DNA of 64,000 bases, from contig NC_081414.1 in assembly GCF_030272615.1 (NCBI RefSeq), forward strand, positions 237,634,233 through 237,698,232, written 5' to 3'. The position numbers and the translations under genes are program-made. This DNA is from Cryptomeria japonica (Eukaryota; Streptophyta; Pinopsida; Cupressales; Cupressaceae). Every line of letters begins with the position of its first letter. The first letter of the stretch is position 1. The notes under the pieces are model-generated. The model had not been told where the DNA came from, ran no database searches, and was given only the letters and a program-made list of their open reading frames with translations. This document shows, piece by piece, positions 58,905 to 64,000 of the stretch.

Positions 58905-59669
58905 TGTATGGTGAAAATGGATAACAATAAACAACAATATTGAAAGGCTAAATGAATTCAACCACAAAACCCTAGCCTAACAATGAACAAAGATCCACCA
59001 TAACATATGAAGATAACCTAAGACAATGCAAAATAACTCAAAATCATAAAGATTATACCATCACATGTCCAATAGGGTTTTGATCTCCATTCTTCCTATC
59101 TCCATTGATCTTGTTTGATATGCTTGCTCTCAGATTTTTGTATGCACAAGAGCTCAACAAAGAACGGAATGTGGTTGCCAGTGGAATTGTAGTGTAGTCA
59201 ATTGATCAAGTAGTTAGGGTTTGACAATGAAGAAAGCATCTCCTTAAATAGAAGACACAATATGAAATGGAGGGTTAAGATTGAGAGGTGTAAAAAGAGA
59301 GGTCGGCTAGGATTAAAGGGTAGGTATAAGAAATACCAAAATAATGAAAGGGGTAGGTAATATATGAATTAAGAGATGAGTGACATGTGTCATGTGTAGA
59401 AAAAGATAATGAATTAATTAAATAAATAAAGATTTATTTAAGTAATAGAAGAAGTAGGACAATTAAATAAATAAAATATTTATTCAATTTAGGAAAGGGA
59501 TAATTTAAATAAATAAATGTATTTATTTAAATGAGAAATAAGGCTAGAAGAGGATAAATGAATTAATTAAATAAATAAGGATTTATTTAATTAATAGAAG
59601 AATTAGGCTTAGATAATTAAATAAATAAAATATTTATTTAATTAGACTGGACAATTTTAAGTGTCTACA
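58905..59669 (-). repeat. E4 3' LTR
   Basis: It is 765 bp, minus strand TGTAGACAC...CACCATACA, so both ends carry TGTA/TACA. AT-rich repeats (AATTAAATAAATAA) lie near 59,405-59,640. A TATA-like TATTTAAGG (minus strand) is at about 59,242-59,250. The partner LTR is not in the window. Confidence 0.8.
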
Positions 59670-59688
59670 TTTTGCCCCTCTTTGAGAC
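59670..59688 (-). other. E4 polypurine tract
   Basis: CAAAGAGGGGCAAAA on the minus strand directly precedes the LTR. Confidence 0.8.
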
Positions 59689-59715
59689 AATGCGGCTTGT
59701 CGCGTTGTTTCAAAG
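59680..59715. other. E4 stem-loop B
   Basis: CTTTGAGACAATGCG pairs with CGCGTTGTTTCAAAG over all 15 positions, with two G-T wobbles and a 6-base loop. It overlaps the polypurine tract. Confidence 0.7.
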
Positions 59716-59768
59716 AAGATAAGATGAACTAATACAGAGTTGCCCCAGTATGGGAATGATATGCCCCC

Positions 59769-59817
59769 TCGAGAGATTGGATGAAAATGTCTGAAAAGAT
59801 TGCAGACAATCTCTCGA
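59769..59817. other. E4 stem-loop A
   Basis: TCGAGAGATTG pairs perfectly with CAATCTCTCGA across a loop of 27 bases. Confidence 0.7.
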
Positions 59818-59934
59818 TAAGAAAGACGAGATAAAATGGATAGAATGGACTGATCGGATAAAGTGACAAAGTCACGGGATGAGAAAGACTGACTCGGGAA
59901 ATGAGAGCCAGGGCTAGGGTAGGCTATAAGATAG

Positions 59935-59944
59935 ACCACGGGCA
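59935..59944 (+). promoter_or_regulatory. TATA-like box upstream of the PMD gene
   Basis: TATAAGATAG lies 88 bases before the proposed start codon, a plausible distance for a promoter with a short 5' UTR. The ATG context AACAGCAATGGC is favourable for plants. This is inference only. Confidence 0.45.
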
Positions 59945-60022
59945 AAAGACATCCTCATTGTCATCCACACCCTTAGAAGATCACAGTGCAAAGCGAGAAA
60001 AGAGCAGCAGCAGTCAACAGCA

Positions 60023-62826
60023 ATGGCATTCATTCATAGATTCGACTGTGTCCGTCGATTCCAGAGGCCAGCAGATGCAGGAGAGCCGGTAAGTACCCGA
60101 AAACCTCCTCGTACTTTCACGCATTTCGAGTTTTGTCATAAATGCATGTTTAGGAGCAATAAATGCGTTAGGAATAGGATATTTAAAAAGTGCAAAAACG
60201 CGCAACCGCGTCTGTGTCAGCGCCAGACGCGTCTGTGTCGGGTCCAGGCGCGTCTGTGCCTGGAACCGCGTTTGTGTTGAATGCGGACGCGTTTGTGAAA
60301 TGTAGCAGCGTCTGTGCTTTTTAGGAGCGTTTATGCCATGTAGGGACGTCTGTGTTCCCTGGTCGCGTTTGTGTCTGGCATAGGCACGTTTGTGTTCATA
60401 AAACGCGTCTGTGTTGCAGAAGCGCGTTTGTGCAGTCTATAAGCGCGTGTGTGTTGTAAAAGTGCGTTTGTGTGTTTAAATGCATGGTTGTAGTCTTTTA
60501 GGTCAAATCGACAGTTCTGTGATGAACATACGCTGTCGATTGGATAAGCTGTTGAGAGGATACACTCAAGCAGGTCCTCTAGAAAGATTAGGATAGATCA
60601 AGGCACTTTGTGATGAACAGGGAGCACCAGGATAGGCAGCACTTTGTGATGAACAGGGAGCGCGAATGTGAGTGACACTTTGTGATGAACAGGGAATGTC
60701 ACACACGTAGTACTTTGTGATGAACAGGGAGCACTACTTAGGGCAGATAGCAACACTTTGTGATGAACAGTGAGTGTCACTAGGATAGATAACCAAATGC
60801 ATTTAGATAGCAAGTAGCATTTTGTGATAAACAGTGAATGCCACGATAACTGACAAGATTGATTGTGTGACTGCAGGAGTATTTGCCGATGTTGGAGTCA
60901 CGGGAGAGATTCCCGTCGACTCAGAGACTGCGACCAGAGTTGTCGATCCAGGACATGATTTCCATTGAGGAGATGGGTCTCACACATATGCTCTATGTGC
61001 CCGAGTTTCGGGCCAACATGGGGTTGCTGACTGCGTTGGCCGAGAGATGGCACTCGGAGACGTGCACGTTTCACCTGCCGATGGGTGAGATGACAGTGAC
61101 ATTGGAGGATGTGTACAGGATACTACATGTCCCTATTGATGGAGAGTTGATTCCCTATGACCGTGACGGTGACAGGGAGGCATTGAGACGGGTTTTTCAG
61201 GATCCCGAGTTGGAGATGCGAGCAGGTCATGTAGCCTGGGATACCATGACTGCCACAGGTTTAGCATTGCCGGCAGTTGTTGGGGGAGTCATCAGTGGGT
61301 ATTTGTGTCCAGACAGGGCCACACGAGGATTGGCAGTGGGCTGGGGAGGGGCCTTGGAGACGCTGATGGCAGAGCACACTAGGTATGCATGGGGGCCATG
61401 TGTCCTGGCACATTTGTATTATGAGCTGCATCAGTTTGTGTACCACGAATCAGTGGGTTTGGGCGGCGGCGTGACTCTCTTACAGGTGTGGGCCTATGAG
61501 CACCTTCCCATCACACGGCCCATTCATTTCAGAGGCAGAGGACAGGGACAGAGTTTCGTGCACCTGTATGACATGATCACATCCCAGCCTCGGATTGGGA
61601 GATTGGAGCATTGGAGGCGAGTCATTGATGATATAGACATGGTCATCTGGAGGCCGTACCTGGGGTGCGAGGAGTGGGAGGACGACGCGCTGGAGCTACC
61701 CTATGTGTTCAGGAGCAGGTATTTGATTGGGCGGACGCCCTATATTCTGGAGAGGCAGCTTGTTGATAGGGTGTGCAGGCAGTTTGGGCGGATCCAGCGG
61801 ATGCCACGGGGCTCGGGCATGTATGCCCGTACGGTCAGAGATCAGGTGCAGTTTGGTCCACTACTATCATATGATCAGGCGGTGACGCAGCTAGCGGAGA
61901 TGATGCCGATGCCATGGGACATGTGGCCAGAGGTAGATGATGCAGGGATGGACGCAGAGTACTCTGCGTATTGGGCAGAGCATCCATTTCCCAGATTGAC
62001 AGATCCGGCAGAGCCACTGGATGGAGAGGGTGGAGGAGATGATGATGATGGAGGAGGGGATGGAGGTAGGGGCCGGCGGAGGCGGAGGGGAGTGGTGGGA
62101 GAGAGGCGGGTGGCACCTCGGAGGGAGGGAGGACAGGAGAGAGCAGCTCCGGTGGTGAGAGGATGGGGTGGACTGCCCCTACAGGTGCCAGCAGCACAGG
62201 GTCCTAGACAGGGACCGAGACAGGTACAGGCAGAGGGACAGAGACAGGTGCAGCCACAGGTACCTATACAGGCACAGGGACAGGTGCAGGCAGAGGTTGA
62301 GGGACAGGCACCTGTAGGGGAAGAGCCACAGGCGGAGGCGGAGAGCGGAGACTCTGAGGAGGATGAGGTGTTGAGGCTGCGGGAGATCTGCCAGGGCCAG
62401 GCAAATGAGATTGAGGATTTGGTGCGGGAGAGGAACCACCTCAGGATCAGGGTCCGAGACACAGAGCGGGAGAGGGATCAGGCCATCCAGAGATACACAG
62501 AGGCCGAGACAGCTCTGAGGGCAGGTAGGCGGGCAGCAGAGGATGCAGGGGCAGGCTACACATATGTTTTGCGAGCCGGAGAGGAGATCGCCTACTGGAG
62601 GGATCTATACTATGCAGCCGTGCCAGCAGATCAGCGGGCGAGGAGCTTCCATAGATCGTCGCGCACAGCGACGGCTACGGGAGGGAGCCGCAGGAGACAG
62701 GCATCCAGCGGTGGGGTCATGGGGCCTCCACCACCACCAGAGAGACAGGGGGATCTCAGGGCGGGTCCATCTATAGCTCAGACTCCGTCGAGGCGAGGCG
62801 GCTCCGAGGGAGGGAGTTCCTCATAG
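60023..62826 (+). CDS. plant mobile domain (PMD) protein, two exons, intact
   Basis: Exon 1 is 60,023-60,088 (22 codons, MAFIHRFDCVRRF...) and exon 2 is 60,877-62,826 (649 codons). The intron has a donor CCG|GTAAGTACC and an acceptor GACTGCAG|GAG, with both junctions in phase 0. The predicted protein is 671 aa. Residues about 40-370 form a PMD, with LAERWHSETCTFHLPMGEM and TVTLEDVYRILHVPIDGE, then AWGPCVLAHLYYELHQF and LLQVWAYEHLPITRP. The rest has Gly/Asp/Arg- and Gln-rich linkers and a likely coiled coil (EDLVRERNHLRIRVRDTERE). No stop or shift is seen, and the exon is clearly GC-richer than its surroundings. PMD proteins such as MAIN act in silencing and genome stability (family knowledge). 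Function here is unknown. Confidence 0.82.
60208..60481 (+). repeat. minisatellite A in the PMD intron (GCGTCTGTGT, ~20 bp)
   Basis: About 14 units share the core GCGT(C/T)TGTGT followed by roughly 8-12 variable bases. Units are arrayed head to tail with lengths of 18-22 bp. Confidence 0.9.
60604..60845 (+). repeat. minisatellite B in the PMD intron (CACTTTGTGATGAACAGGGA)
   Basis: Six copies of the conserved 20-22 bp core are separated by variable 12-40 bp spacers. The last copies drift (AACAGTGA, GATAAACAGTGA). The array ends 31 bases before the splice acceptor. Confidence 0.9.
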
Positions 62827-63924
62827 CTATAGTGGGCTCCCATTGTATCAGTATATGTATCATTGTTGTATTTTAGACACCTGCGGGTGATTCTTTGTAG
62901 CCATATGATTCTTTTGACATCATTATATCATGACACTTTTGATTATATATGAGAGATGATCCATTTTTGCGGCAGCTATATGCATGCGTACCTTATGTGA
63001 TGAAATGCTTCTTATTTGATACATGTTTTATGATATGGATGCTTATATGATGCAATGCAATATATTTTTGTTCTTTTATGTTGTATATGTGATGCATGAT
63101 GCAAATGTGAATGTATGTAATGCAAATGAATATGATAATGCAAATGATTATTTACATAATAAAAATGTGAGATGTGCTAACATGTGTTGTATGCAGGATG
63201 TGATGCAATTGTGATATCTATATGTATGTATGAAATGCTTATATGTGGTGATGTAGGTGTAGCTATATGAAATGCAAATGTTTTTGGTGTGTCATTATAC
63301 TCAGTCATGTGATAGCAGGCTACGCGGACTCGAGAAGGACGATGGAAGTCAATCAAGAAAGGGAGATGGAAGACAGAAGATATGAACGTGAAAGAGCTTC
63401 TTGTGCGTTATCATCATTGAGCTTATTATGGCAGAATAGGTTATGACAATCGAGGCATTTGTTCGGCCCAGAAAGTCATTGTACCTGTTTGCATGGAGAT
63501 AAGACAGTCACAAACAAGGAATGCCCCAGTTCATACTAGACTCACAGTGTCCTCATATCCTTGGACAAGTCATAGCATTACTAAAAGACAATCCACAGAC
63601 AGCAAATGCAAATAGGTGATGATACCCCATCCTCGCCTTTCTAGTCAAAGACATCCTGGAAAAGCTAAAAGACATGTCACCAAAAAGATAAAATCAAAAG
63701 AAAACCAAGACTCGACACCAACATCCACTGTAGTCCTCAAGTTTAGTGTCTCTTGTCACTTGTTTAAGTCGAATTTTGATTGTGGTCACAATGTTCACTT
63801 TCACAAAAAGGATAGATAGCACTGAACCATATGTTGTCTGAGTCTGTTGAAAGATTTGATTTTGTGGAAGCTCATTGTTGCTGCTGTGTCTCATCTGAAA
63901 CTGACTGAATCCATGAAACTGATA
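62827..63924. other. E4 sequence between the PMD gene and the right edge
   Basis: It is AT-rich with ATGCAAATG/TGATGCAATG-type low complexity to about 63,280, then unassigned sequence. The first part matches 46,285-46,629. No gene recognised. Confidence 0.5.
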
Positions 63925-64000
63925 CTTTATTGCGGAGAAAACAAAACTTTATTGCGGATCTTCGATGCAGATGCTGCTTTATTGCGGATTGTGCGCGGAT
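63925..64000. repeat. CTTTATTGCGGA short repeats at the window edge
   Basis: CTTTATTGCGGA occurs three times within 75 bases and a shortened GCGCGGAT ends the window. This is probably the beginning of another tandem array in E4. Confidence 0.6.

Larger units (their letters stand above)
58905..64000 (-). mobile_element. E4: Tat-like element with antisense PMD gene, partial
   Basis: The 3' LTR (58,905-59,669), the polypurine tract and stem-loops A and B are closely related in layout to E2/E3. The element lies on the minus strand and is inserted in the E3 leader. Its pol and 5' LTR are beyond the right edge. Between the polypurine tract and the unseen pol lies a plus-strand gene for a PMD protein. 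Antisense extra ORFs in this position are known in the Tat lineage (family knowledge). Lineage assignment rests on shared 3' features, not on pol. Confidence 0.75.

Noticed and set aside
60604-60845. C/D-box snoRNA cluster (repeated GTGATGA resembles a C box)
   Set aside because: No D box (CTGA) or terminal stem is found at suitable spacing, and the repeats grade into each other like a minisatellite.
60604-60870. CRISPR-like array (regular repeat plus variable spacer)
   Set aside because: The context is a plant retroelement intron, spacers vary widely in length, and the repeat drifts. This is a minisatellite.
61835-62462. Minus-strand frames opposite the PMD exon (Ser/Pro/Leu-rich)
   Set aside because: They mirror the GC-rich, low-complexity part of the PMD exon and show no motifs of their own.

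Overview
This is a plant nuclear window, most likely from a gymnosperm (conifer). The evidence is a landscape of long, nested, decayed LTR retrotransposons, a Penelope-like element with a GIY-YIG domain (within land plants known to me mainly from conifers), two miR482/2118-like hairpins, and very AT-rich intergenic DNA. The species assignment is inference. No ordinary host gene with a complete structure was found.

Layout. 1-6,600: AT-rich DNA without supportable genes, with small tandem repeats (2,700-2,790; 5,367-5,733; 6,240-6,360). 6,605-6,762: a perfect 59-bp inverted repeat. 7,090-20,336 and 22,975-25,831 are two copies of one locus. Each starts with a miR482/2118-like hairpin (7,120-7,236 and 23,010-23,140) and ends in degenerate CCCTAA-type DNA. 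Copy 1 is interrupted by a chromovirus (E1, 8,137-16,444, minus strand) and by a 1.56-kb LTR-like insertion. Copy 2 keeps the empty sites. Between the copies lie a 361-bp putative solo LTR and a retrocopy-like pseudogene with 14-bp target duplications.

25,832-40,445: E2, a plus-strand Tat-lineage Ty3/gypsy element with a truncated 5' LTR. It carries an extra ORF before gag, a G-patch segment, and a second RNase H. 40,446-43,164: 2.7 kb of degenerate TTAGGG-type repeats. 43,165-45,909: the 3' part of a Penelope-like element, split by a putative 1.92-kb solo LTR with a GGGTT target duplication. 46,630-58,904: E3, a minus-strand relative of E2. 58,905 to the window end: E4, another minus-strand Tat-like element inserted into the E3 leader. 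Its 3' LTR is followed by an intact antisense gene for a plant mobile domain (PMD) protein (60,023-62,826). That gene has one intron full of minisatellites.

Functional picture. The gag-pol coding regions of E1, E2 and E3 are broken, and E2 is broken mostly by C-to-T type nonsense changes. The one long intact reading frame is the E4 antisense PMD gene. E2 and E3 keep vestiges of the same antisense unit, namely promoter-side sequence, a donor-like site and a short conserved frame. All three Tat-like elements share two stem-loops next to the polypurine tract. The strongest leads are this antisense PMD unit, the duplicated miR482-like loci whose arm resembles an NBS-LRR P-loop, and the Penelope fragment abutting a telomere-like array.
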